A stretch of DNA of 22,911 nucleotides from CAYFQV01 sp964654185 (GTDB taxonomy: Bacteria; Spirochaetota; Spirochaetia; DSM-27196; PWMO01): NCBI GenBank assembly GCA_964654185.1, contig CAZZIE010000065.1, positions 1-22,911 of the forward strand, given 5' to 3'. Within the stretch, counting starts at the first letter, position 1, and each line of letters begins with the position of its first letter. Under the pieces are notes generated by a model that was not told the origin of the DNA, ran no database searches, and saw nothing but the letters and a program-made list of their open reading frames with translations. Of this stretch, positions 16,013-22,911 are shown one piece after another. The translations under genes were made by a program, and so were the position numbers.

Positions 16013-17113
16013 GTGCTCAAGACTATTGGATCGATGCTCACGGCCCCTCGCCACCTTCCGTCTCACCGCCCCACCCCTCGGCGCCTCTTCGCCCTGTGGG
16101 CGGGCGTGGCCCTTCTCGCGGTACTTGCCGCACCCGTCCCGGCCGGCGGCGCGCAGGAACCCGCAACGGACAAACCCGCCGGTGCCGAAGGCACCGCGGG
16201 CGCCGGGGCGGCGGACGGCGCGGAGCAGCTCTCCGTCTTCGTCAGCGTGCTGCCCCAGCAGTACTTCGTCGAGCGCATTGCCGGGGACCGCGCCGCGGTG
16301 ACCGTGCTGGTTCCCCCGGGATCGCCGCCGGCAACCTACGATCCCACCCCTCGTCAGGTGAACGCCATTGGGAAGGCCGACGTGTGGTTCCGCATCGGCG
16401 TGCCCTTCGAGAACAGCTTCCTCCCGGAGATCCGGGACAACCTCCCGAACCTGCGCATTGTGGATACGCGCCAGGGCATTGACCTCCGCTCCCTCGAAGA
16501 CCACTCCCACGACGAGGGAGAACACGAGGAAGAGGAGAATCACGGAGACGAGGAGCACCACGGAGACGACGAGCACCACGATGGGGACCACGAAGAGTCC
16601 GGGGCGATCGACCCGCACATCTGGCTTGGACCGGAGGAGGTGCAGCGACAGGCCGCCACCATTCGGGATACTCTCGTAAGCATCGACCCTGATAACTCAG
16701 ATGCGTACCGACAGGGATATGAGGCCTTCATGGCGGACGTCACCGACCTCCAGGCGGAGCTCGAGACGACGCTGGCGCCCCTGCGCGGCGAGAGCTTCTT
16801 TGTGTACCACCCCTCTTTCGGGTATCTTCTGGACGGCTACGGCATCGAGCAGGTGGCCATTGAGACCGGCGGGGGTGAGCCGACGCCGCAGCAGATGCGG
16901 GAGCTGATTCGCCGCGGCCAGGAAGAAGACGTAAGCGTCGTCTTCGTCCAGCCGGAGTTCTCCCAGACCGCGGCGCGGCGCGTTGCCGAGGCGCTGGATG
17001 CCGAGATGATCGAGGTGAATCCCCTGGCGCCGGACTGGCTGGCGAACATGCGGCGCATCGCCGAGCGGATCCGGCAGGGCGTCGAGGACGCGTCGAGCAG
17101 CAACGGCGGCTGA
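16013..17113 (+). CDS. znuA: Zinc/manganese ABC transporter substrate-binding protein (cluster A-I)
   Basis: This is the periplasmic metal-capture component of the importer. From GTG 16013 (GGAGA at 16002-16006) it has 366 residues; ATG 16034 is an alternative start. A signal sequence with helix LFALWAGVALLAVLAAPV ends near AGGAQ. Family landmarks are ATYDPTPRQ (107-115), a flexible acidic loop with nine His between 164 and 193, DPHIW with His202, and YHPSF with His266, followed by GGEPTPQQM. The His-rich loop is typical of zinc rather than manganese binders. The usual first metal His in the PH-x-YEP region is Ala107 here, so coordination may differ or use the loop. It is read 1 nt after the ribbon-helix-helix gene and 57 bp before znuC. 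Confidence 0.92.
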   Translation: MLKTIGSMLTAPRHLPSHRPTPRRLFALWAGVALLAVLAAPVPAGGAQEPATDKPAGAEGTAGAGAADGAEQLSVFVSVLPQQYFVERIAGDRAAVTVLVPPGSPPATYDPTPRQVNAIGKADVWFRIGVPFENSFLPEIRDNLPNLRIVDTRQGIDLRSLEDHSHDEGEHEEEENHGDEEHHGDDEHHDGDHEESGAIDPHIWLGPEEVQRQAATIRDTLVSIDPDNSDAYRQGYEAFMADVTDLQAELETTLAPLRGESFFVYHPSFGYLLDGYGIEQVAIETGGGEPTPQQMRELIRRGQEEDVSVVFVQPEFSQTAARRVAEALDAEMIEVNPLAPDWLANMRRIAERIRQGVEDASSSNGG

Positions 17114-17170
17114 CGCGGTCGGACTGGAGAGCGCGGCGCCGGCGCCGAGGCGCCCGCAGCAAGGATAGCC

Positions 17171-18058
17171 ATGAGCATACACAGCGATGCAGACAGAGCA
17201 CAAACCGACAGCGGGAAGAATGCGGCGTCACAGGTGGCAGCGGAACCGATCGTGGCATTCGACCACGTGACCTTCTCCTTCGGCGCGGCGCCGGTAATCG
17301 AGGATGCGACTTTCACAATCGACCCGGGAGACTTTGTCTCCATGATCGGGCCGAACGGCGCCGGAAAGACCACTCTGGCCAAAATCATGCTCGGCCTCCT
17401 GCAGCCGACGCGGGGTCGGGTGAACCTCTGCGGCGGTGCGACGAACCAGCAGTGCACCCGGGTCGGGTACGTACCGCAGCACGGCAACTTCGACCCGGAG
17501 TTCCCCATTACCGCCGGGGAGGTCGTTCTCATGGGCCGGGTTCCCCGGGGCCTCGGCTTCTACAGCCGCAGCGACCGCCGGGACGCCGCTCGCACCCTGG
17601 CGCAGGTCGGCCTGCCCGGCTTCGAGGGTCGCCCCTTCGCCGACCTCTCCGGGGGACAGCGCCAGCGGGTGCTCATTGCCCGCGCCCTGGTCTCCAACCC
17701 GGAGCTCCTGATCCTGGACGAGCCCACCGCCAACATCGACTCCGCGGCGGGGCAGCGCCTCCGGGACATCCTGGAGCGACTCAAGGGCACCATGACGGTG
17801 CTCCTGATCACCCACGATCTCGGCTTCGTCTCCGAGCTCGTTGACAAGGTGCTCTGCGTCAACGTGAAGGTGCGGATCCACCCGACCCACGAGGTTACCC
17901 CGGGGCTCATTGAAGAGCTCTTCGGCAGCAACGTGCGAATGGTGGATCACGACCACGAGGTCCCGGGCGGCCACGGACACGACGGGGTGCCCGGGGCCGG
18001 AAGTGGGGTGACGGACCCCAGCGGTGGCTCAGGCCACGGAGGCGGGCACCATGGGTGA
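17171..18058 (+). CDS. znuC: Zinc-type ABC transporter ATP-binding protein with His-rich tail
   Basis: The 295-residue ATPase powers metal import through ZnuB. It shows Walker A GPNGAGKTT (60-68), Q-loop Gln103, signature LSGGQ (159-163), Walker B LLILDE (179-184) and switch His215. The last 37 residues, from about 259, form an extra tail with DHDHE, HGHD and a final GHGGGHHG, which may sense or buffer metal in the cytoplasm. ATG 17171 follows AAGGA at 6-nt spacing. An N-terminal extension of about 25 residues precedes the ATPase core. The 3' end overlaps znuB by 8 bp, indicating translational coupling. Confidence 0.95.
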   Translation: MSIHSDADRAQTDSGKNAASQVAAEPIVAFDHVTFSFGAAPVIEDATFTIDPGDFVSMIGPNGAGKTTLAKIMLGLLQPTRGRVNLCGGATNQQCTRVGYVPQHGNFDPEFPITAGEVVLMGRVPRGLGFYSRSDRRDAARTLAQVGLPGFEGRPFADLSGGQRQRVLIARALVSNPELLILDEPTANIDSAAGQRLRDILERLKGTMTVLLITHDLGFVSELVDKVLCVNVKVRIHPTHEVTPGLIEELFGSNVRMVDHDHEVPGGHGHDGVPGAGSGVTDPSGGSGHGGGHHG

Positions 18059-18947
18059 GTTCTTTCGCGCCCTGGGTGACCCGAGTGTCGCCTTCCTGCG
18101 ATACGCCCTTCTGGCGGGCATGCTCTCGAGCGCGGCCTTCGGGGTGGTCGGGAGCTACGTGACGGTGAAGCGGATCGGAGGGATGGCCGGCGCCATTGCG
18201 CACTCCGTCCTCGCCGGTGTCGGGATCAGCCTCTTTCTCAGCGAGACCCGCGGCGTGGAGTGGCTGCACCCCCTCATGGGAGCGGTGGTCGCGGCGGTGG
18301 TGGCGGCCGTAATCATCGGCCTGGTGAATATGTATGCCCGGCAGCGGGAGGATACGGTCATTGCCGCGATCTGGTCGGTGGGCATGGCGGTGGGGATTCT
18401 CTTTCTGGCGCGGACGCCGGGGTACGTGAACCCCATGACCTATCTCTTCGGGAACGTGCTGATCGTCTCCCGGAGCGACCTGATCGTGATTGCCGCGCTC
18501 GACGCGCTCGTCGTCGTGGTGGGCCTTCTGCTCTACCCGAAGCTTCAGGCGGTCGCCTTCGACGAGGAGTTCGCCCGGGTTCGGGGCGTCCGCACCCGCA
18601 TTCACTATCTGACGCTGCTGATCCTGGCGGCGGTGACGATCGTGCTTCTCACCTCGATCGTCGGGGTGATACTGGTGATTGCACTGCTTACCCTGCCGGC
18701 GGGGATCGCGGGCCTCTTCAGTAAGTCACTCTGGCAGATGATGATCGGCGCCACGGCGCTCACGGCGCTCTTCATCTTTGCCGGCATGGGGACCAGCTAC
18801 GTCGCCGACCTGCCGAGCGGCTCCACCATTGTCGTCATTGCCGGGGGCGTCTACCTGGTCACCATGGGCGCTCGGGCCGTGGCGCGGCGGGCGGCAAAGC
18901 TTCGCCGCGCCGACGAGTCGACCCGCCGGAACCGCGACACGGCGTAG
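18051..18947 (+). CDS. znuB: Zinc-type ABC transporter permease
   Basis: This is the membrane channel of the importer, ABC-3 family, 298 residues from ATG 18051. The start was chosen because GGAGG lies 8 nt upstream (18038-18042) and the ATG overlaps the znuC stop by 8 bp; a GTG at 18024 in the same frame is less likely. About eight hydrophobic helices are visible. Family landmarks are GSYVTVKRIGGMAGAIAHSVLAGVG, NPMTYLFGN and LLTLPAGIAGL. A charged cytoplasmic tail ends the protein. Its last 89 bp overlap the 3' end of the convergent efflux-type permease. Confidence 0.95.
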   Translation: MGEFFRALGDPSVAFLRYALLAGMLSSAAFGVVGSYVTVKRIGGMAGAIAHSVLAGVGISLFLSETRGVEWLHPLMGAVVAAVVAAVIIGLVNMYARQREDTVIAAIWSVGMAVGILFLARTPGYVNPMTYLFGNVLIVSRSDLIVIAALDALVVVVGLLLYPKLQAVAFDEEFARVRGVRTRIHYLTLLILAAVTIVLLTSIVGVILVIALLTLPAGIAGLFSKSLWQMMIGATALTALFIFAGMGTSYVADLPSGSTIVVIAGGVYLVTMGARAVARRAAKLRRADESTRRNRDTA

Positions 18948-20223
18948 CCTGCGGCGCGGCGGGGCGGGCGGCGTGTTCAGTCGCCGGCGCGGGGCGGGCG
19001 CTCGTCGGCGCGGGGTGGGCGCTCGCGGTGGCGGCCGCGCCGTGCTCCCCCGTCGCCGGGTGGCCGCCCCTCGAGCGCCGGGCGGCGATCCAGCCGTCTA
19101 ACCTGCGCAGCCACTGCCGTACCAGGTGGAAGACAACCAGCCCGGGAAGAAGGATGGCCGACAGCACGGCGAGGTTCAGCGGCACCAGAGCAGTCGCACC
19201 GGGCATGGCGGTGCCCTGCAGGGAGAGCAACTCGTCGAACACCAGGCCGGAACCGATTGCCAGAACCGCAATGCCCGCGACGTAGAGCGCCGTGGCGCCG
19301 CGCCCCAGGGTCTTCAAGGCCACGCCGAGCGTCGCGAAGTTAGTCGCAGGCCCCGCAATCAGCAACACCAGCGCCGCTCCCGGTGGCAATCCCTGACTAA
19401 CCAACGCAAAGGCCAGCGGCACGGATGAGGTCGCGCACACGTAGAGCGGCATGGAGACCAGCAACACCGCGGGGTAGTAGAGCCACTGATCCTCCAGGCC
19501 CGCCAGCGCTCCCGCCGGGAGCAAGACCGTCACTGCGGCACTGAGCAGCAGCCCCACCCCCAAAGCCCCGGCGAAGTCACCAAGCAACTCGCCGAAGGCG
19601 TAGCCGAGCGCCTTCCGTCCGTTCCGCGCAAGCCGCGTCAGGACTCCCGCCTTCTGATCTGGATCGATGTCAACGGCCCTATCGCCATGGCTACAGCTGC
19701 ACCCCTCTCCGGAGCACTCGTGCTCCCCGTGTGCGTGCAACACCTCGTGCCCGTCACTTTGGCGAGCACCGGCGGCGGCACGCTCCGGTGCCCGCGCGTC
19801 GCCCGGCTGCCCGCCGCGCCTGCCGAACCGGTCAAGTGCGAGCCCGAGGAGCGACCCCGACACGAAGGCGCTTACCACCTTGAAGAGCGCGAAGGGAAGA
19901 CCGAAGAAGGCGTACGAGACCGCAATGGAGTCCACGCCGGTTTGGGGGGTCGCCGCGAGAAACGAGAGCACGCTGCCTCTGCTTGCACCCTCGCGCTTCA
20001 GGGAGACCGCGAAGGGAAGCACGCTGCAGGAACACAGCGGCAATGGTACGCCCGCCAGGGAGACAAGAACCGGTCCGGCCCGCCGTTCCGCGGATGCAAC
20101 GCGCCGGACAAAGCCGTCCGGAATGAGCACCTTGAGAATCCCGGCGAGTAGCAGCCCCGCCAGGAGGAAGGGGGCGACTTCAATCAGGATGTGCCAGAAT
20201 AACTCGTTGAAGAACTGTGCCAT
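18859..20223 (-). CDS. Cu/Zn efflux-type permease (SO_0444/UPF0718-like)
   Basis: The 454-residue polytopic membrane protein resembles the predicted-permease family that includes the SO_0444 Cu/Zn exporter. Landmarks are EVAPFLLAGLLLAGIL, PLPLCSCSVLP with a CSC motif (64-66), TPQTGVDSI, and in the second half MPLYVCATSSVPLA and AGPATNFATL. Between the halves (about 159-180) lies a metal-binding-like loop, HEVLHAHGEHECSGEGCSCS. ATG 20223 fits the family N-terminus; a TTG at 20283 lies in the same frame and neither start has a good ribosome site. The last 70 residues are low-complexity Ala/Pro/Arg and run antisense into znuB, so a shorter true protein or a frameshift is possible. It lies 56 bp after the PEGA-like gene on the same strand. 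Confidence 0.82.
   Translation of the reverse strand: MAQFFNELFWHILIEVAPFLLAGLLLAGILKVLIPDGFVRRVASAERRAGPVLVSLAGVPLPLCSCSVLPFAVSLKREGASRGSVLSFLAATPQTGVDSIAVSYAFFGLPFALFKVVSAFVSGSLLGLALDRFGRRGGQPGDARAPERAAAGARQSDGHEVLHAHGEHECSGEGCSCSHGDRAVDIDPDQKAGVLTRLARNGRKALGYAFGELLGDFAGALGVGLLLSAAVTVLLPAGALAGLEDQWLYYPAVLLVSMPLYVCATSSVPLAFALVSQGLPPGAALVLLIAGPATNFATLGVALKTLGRGATALYVAGIAVLAIGSGLVFDELLSLQGTAMPGATALVPLNLAVLSAILLPGLVVFHLVRQWLRRLDGWIAARRSRGGHPATGEHGAAATASAHPAPTSARPAPATEHAARPAAPQATPCRGSGGSTRRRGEALPPAAPRPERPW
18985..19026. repeat. Tandem 21-bp duplication in the permease 3' tail
   Basis: Two adjacent 21-bp units, starting CGGCGCGGGG, differ at two positions. Being a multiple of three, the repeat adds seven residues per unit (SAHPAPT and SARPAPA) to the disordered C-terminal tail, consistent with slippage in a very GC-rich stretch. 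Confidence 0.75.
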
Positions 20224-20279
20224 GGCGGTCAATGCAACGGAAGTTGACGCACTCTGCCTACCACTCCACCCCGAAACCG

Positions 20280-21818
20280 TCAACGGCCCTCGCGGTAGTC
20301 CGCAATCAGGGTGTTCATGGTTCTCGTGGACGGCGCCCGGGATGAGCCCAGCACGCGATCCGCAGCCTCTGCGCGGCCCGGCAGGATGGTTGCCAGTGTT
20401 GCTTCGATGATCCGCTCGGGCGCCGTTGCACGCCGAACGACCGAGGCCAGGGTCGTGACCACCGCAGTCAGAGATACGCCGGTCGAAAGCAGGAGCGCAC
20501 CGTCACGATCGACGGCACCGGCGAAAACTGCGGCGGCGGCTCCACCGGCGGCGACGGCAAGGCCGGCGCCGTGCCAGGGAGTGACGGTCGACAGCTCCCG
20601 CGCCTCCTCGTAGGCGGCCCCGGCACGACGCAGGTCGCGGTACTCCCGGTGCAGTCGAGCCGCAAACTCCGGACTTACCTCCGCTTCGACTGCGAGGGCC
20701 GTCTCGTAGCGTACGAGAGCAGTGTCGAAGTCGGCGGCGGAAACGGCGCGGGCGGCGTGGAGCGTGTTGAGGTAGGCGTAAGCTTCGTACGCGGCAGGGA
20801 GTCCCGCCCGTGCTACCGCCGGGTCCGGGAGGCGCGCCAGGCGACTGCGCAACGACTCGGCGGAGAAGAGCGCCTCCGGTTGGGGATCGTCGTAGCGGTC
20901 GGTGACCGCCCGGACGGCGCCGAGAACCCGGAACTGCGTCGCCAGGGCGCGGACCTCACTTCGCCACGCATCCAGTCCCGGAATGTTGTAGCTCTGTTCG
21001 GCATACGCCAGGAGCATTCCCGCGGCGGTCTCTCCGAGGGTGTAATCGACACCGCCGGATATGCCGTTGCGCACGAAGGTGAAGAGTCGGCTGAAGCGCG
21101 CCTGCTCGACCGGGAGAAACCGCGGAATGGCAACGGTGAGGGCGCTCACCGAGTTGTCCCCGACCGTCACAACCTCGGTGTGGATACTCTGCAGCTTGTC
21201 GAATCGAGGCTCAAGGACGTCCACCGCATATGTGCCGACAGGGAGATCCAGTATCTCGTGCCGACCGGCAGGAAAGACGGTCCCGTCGAGAACGACGACG
21301 AGATCGTCGACCGCCGGATCGGGCTCAACGGCAATGGTGCCGAAGCGCCGCGCCTCGTCCTGTACCCCATCGAGGACTCCACGTATTGTCTCCGACGGTG
21401 AAGCTTCCACCGCGGAAATCGCGACGCGAAGAACAGTCCGCTCCGCTCCGTTCGGGTGGATGAGAAGATATTCGACATGGCTTGCATCGGCCCGGGATAC
21501 GAGGGTGTGCGGCCCTTCCTCGGCGCCCTCGGCCGGGGAACCGGTCATAACGGACGTGTCCGGCAACAGCGTGATCCTGCGGCGAATCGAGGCCGCCGCC
21601 CGGTCCAGTGCCATGCGCCCGGCTGCGGCCACTTCGTTATGCTCGGTGGTTATCCGAATCCACCTGGTGGTCACCGGCCCGGGATCGCCGAATCGGGGGG
21701 CGGCCGGCCCGGCGGGATCGTCCGCGACAGCGCCGGGCCCAACACCCACGCCCATAACGACGACCATGAGGACCAGAAGCGTGACACGCGGGACGGCCCG
21801 GCGGGAACAGCTACTCAT
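20280..21818 (-). CDS. PEGA-like envelope protein of unknown function
   Basis: The 512-residue protein has an N-terminal export signal (RRAVPRVTLLVLMVVVMGVGVG) and probably a periplasmic body. Residues about 155-215 (DDLVVVLDGTVFPAGRHEILDLPVGTYAVDV) resemble a PEGA domain, a small beta module found in envelope proteins. Residues about 345-412 are Ala-rich helices like tetratricopeptide repeats. Two hydrophobic helices lie at about 416-436 and 441-461, followed by a charged C-terminus. ATG 21818 lacks a strong ribosome site. It sits between a LysE-family exporter gene (88 bp upstream) and the efflux-type permease (56 bp downstream), all on the minus strand. No catalytic motif is recognised. 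Confidence 0.8.
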   Translation of the reverse strand: MSSCSRRAVPRVTLLVLMVVVMGVGVGPGAVADDPAGPAAPRFGDPGPVTTRWIRITTEHNEVAAAGRMALDRAAASIRRRITLLPDTSVMTGSPAEGAEEGPHTLVSRADASHVEYLLIHPNGAERTVLRVAISAVEASPSETIRGVLDGVQDEARRFGTIAVEPDPAVDDLVVVLDGTVFPAGRHEILDLPVGTYAVDVLEPRFDKLQSIHTEVVTVGDNSVSALTVAIPRFLPVEQARFSRLFTFVRNGISGGVDYTLGETAAGMLLAYAEQSYNIPGLDAWRSEVRALATQFRVLGAVRAVTDRYDDPQPEALFSAESLRSRLARLPDPAVARAGLPAAYEAYAYLNTLHAARAVSAADFDTALVRYETALAVEAEVSPEFAARLHREYRDLRRAGAAYEEARELSTVTPWHGAGLAVAAGGAAAAVFAGAVDRDGALLLSTGVSLTAVVTTLASVVRRATAPERIIEATLATILPGRAEAADRVLGSSRAPSTRTMNTLIADYREGR

Positions 21819-21906
21819 GAACAGAGCTTAACGAATCACTCGGATTAGCGCCAATCGAGCTCACACCCCGGGACGCGCGTCACGGCTCCGCAGCCGGAGC
21901 GGGCCA

Positions 21907-22656
21907 TCACAGAAGCGCGGCGCCGCCCCGCACGGCCTGGTAGACACCGAAGCCGACGAGGGCGGCACCGGTGAGCGAAACGACGATCCGCTGCACGCGC
22001 TCTCCGCCCCGCGCCAGGAGACCGAAGAGAACTACGACGACCAGGAAACTCCCGATCAGCGCAAGATAGAAGGCCGCAATGAAGGCGACGGCAGACATCG
22101 GCACAGATTTCCAGGCATCCACCACAATGGGGCCTGCCAGCACGCTCCAGAAGAGGTACGGGCCCGGGCTCAGGGCGTTCATGAGAACGGCTCGTCCGAA
22201 GCCGCGGCGACCCGGCGCGCCGACCACTTCGCCCCGGTGCGACGGGGCGGATGTCGCGCCGGCTCCGTCCCGCCCGGCGGAGGCGGCGGTCTGCGCAGCG
22301 CCCTTTACACCGGTCCCCGCGTCGCGGGCTTCCTGGTCCGCCGTGTCGGCAGGTTCCTGGGCCCCTGCACCGCGGCGCCGCCGAAGCATCGTGAGAAGCG
22401 AGCGAGCCCCCAGGTAGATCATGAAGGCGCCGCCGGCGATGCGCAGCACGGTCAGGAAGGTCGGCGAAACGAAGGAGAGTGCCGTCAGGACCGCGGCGAC
22501 AATGGGTATGTCGCTGATGAGGGGTGCCGTGGCAAGCGGCAGGGTTGCAGCCAGACCGCGCGCACCGGCGCGGTTGGCAAGGAAGGCCTGAAAGGGTCCC
22601 GGAGACATGCCGGCGGAGAGACCGAGGGTGAACCCCTGAGCGAGCAAGGCGAGCAT
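21907..22656 (-). CDS. LysE-family amino-acid/metabolite exporter
   Basis: The 249-residue inner-membrane protein starts MLALLAQGFTLGLSAGMSPGP, the typical LysE/RhtB N-terminus, with hydrophobic helices at about 1-22, 36-60 and 65-90, and three more after residue 150 that include NALSPGPYLFW. Relatives export amino acids or similar small molecules; the substrate here cannot be told. The linker between the two helix bundles (about 93-150) is unusually long, rich in Ala, Gly and charged residues. The start ATG 22656 has no ribosome site and lies 5 nt after a perfect TATAAT, suggesting a leaderless mRNA. Confidence 0.88.
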   Translation of the reverse strand: MLALLAQGFTLGLSAGMSPGPFQAFLANRAGARGLAATLPLATAPLISDIPIVAAVLTALSFVSPTFLTVLRIAGGAFMIYLGARSLLTMLRRRRGAGAQEPADTADQEARDAGTGVKGAAQTAASAGRDGAGATSAPSHRGEVVGAPGRRGFGRAVLMNALSPGPYLFWSVLAGPIVVDAWKSVPMSAVAFIAAFYLALIGSFLVVVVLFGLLARGGERVQRIVVSLTGAALVGFGVYQAVRGGAALL

Positions 22657-22661
22657 GCCCC

Positions 22662-22667
22662 ATTATA
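22662..22667 (-). promoter_or_regulatory. Perfect -10 box directly before the LysE-family start
   Basis: TATAAT on the minus strand is separated from ATG 22656 by only GGGGC. With usual spacing, transcription would begin at or next to the start codon. No good -35 is visible; AACAAT at 17-bp spacing is poor. Confidence 0.5.
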
Positions 22668-22741
22668 TGCGAACTGGTGCCAGAATTGTTGATGCCTTCC
22701 GCGGCCGGTCTAAAGCCCCGTCAGCCTCCGGGTAACGTCTC

Positions 22742-22911
22742 TCAGGCCACCAGATGGAACGCCACGGCCCCGGGTGGCAGGGCGACAGTGTCCACGTGCA
22801 GATGCCCTTTGCGCAGCCCGATCACCGGCGGATTCAAGTACTCGTGATGCCAGATCCGCCGGATCCACTCGTGACCGCTGCGTGAATGGGTCCACAGGTG
22901 GCGGTGGGTGG
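22742..22911 (-). CDS. C-terminal fragment of an unrecognised protein (5' end beyond window)
   Basis: The minus-strand frame ending at TGA 22742-22744 gives 55 residues that look like a real protein C-terminus, including SGHEWIRRIWHHEYL, NPPVIGLRKGHLHVDTV and PPGAVAFHLVA. Its amino-acid composition is protein-like, unlike the Arg-rich translation of the overlapping frame. The start lies outside the window. I do not recognise the family; a carbohydrate-active or metabolic enzyme is possible but not supported. Confidence 0.55.
   Translation of the reverse strand, partial: THRHLWTHSRSGHEWIRRIWHHEYLNPPVIGLRKGHLHVDTVALPPGAVAFHLVA

Noticed and set aside
22710..22895. 61-codon minus-strand frame at the right edge
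   Set aside because: Its Arg/Ala-rich translation looks like a shadow. The adjacent frame ending at 22742 has protein-like composition and was chosen instead.

Overview
The window is GC-rich and densely coded, with features that suggest a free-living, high-GC spirochaete. These are acidic lipoproteins built from fibronectin type III (FN3) and leucine-rich repeats, a spirochaete-style lipoprotein C-terminus, and a PEGA-like envelope protein. The assignment is an inference; there is no rRNA or tRNA gene in the window to test it.

Layout. (1) Positions 1-9805, minus strand: an apparent operon of three lipoproteins. An 8x FN3 lipoprotein (7124-9805) is followed by two paralogous FN3 plus leucine-rich-repeat lipoproteins (2198-7114 and 1-2176, the last running off the window). 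Spacings are 9 and 21 bp and each gene has a strong ribosome binding site. (2) 9806-10111: a non-coding stretch with three successive inverted repeats. (3) 10112-15493, minus strand: central carbon and glycogen metabolism. A 146-residue protein of unknown function comes first, then glgA, glgC, a 10-N assembly gap, and a divergent transketolase. (4) 15494-18947, plus strand: a metal-uptake operon. A sigma70-like promoter with a 19-bp perfect palindrome just downstream drives a 90-residue ribbon-helix-helix protein with a Cys-rich tail, followed by znuA, znuC and znuB. (5) 18859-22656, minus strand: a Cu/Zn-efflux-type permease whose 3' end overlaps znuB, a PEGA-like envelope protein and a LysE-family exporter. 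(6) 22742-22911: the 3' end of an unrecognised gene.

The most interesting element is the metal locus. A small ribbon-helix-helix regulator with two CxxC pairs is co-transcribed with a zinc-type ABC importer, and its promoter carries a repressor-like palindrome. This suggests a zinc sensor unrelated to Zur (Fur family), AdcR (MarR family) or TroR (DtxR family). A putative Zn/Cu efflux permease lies tail-to-tail with the importer, so uptake and efflux sit side by side. The surface-lipoprotein operon is the second point of interest: two tandem paralogs share an almost identical N-terminal module but have different repeat arrays.

No CRISPR array, insertion sequence, tRNA or rRNA was seen.
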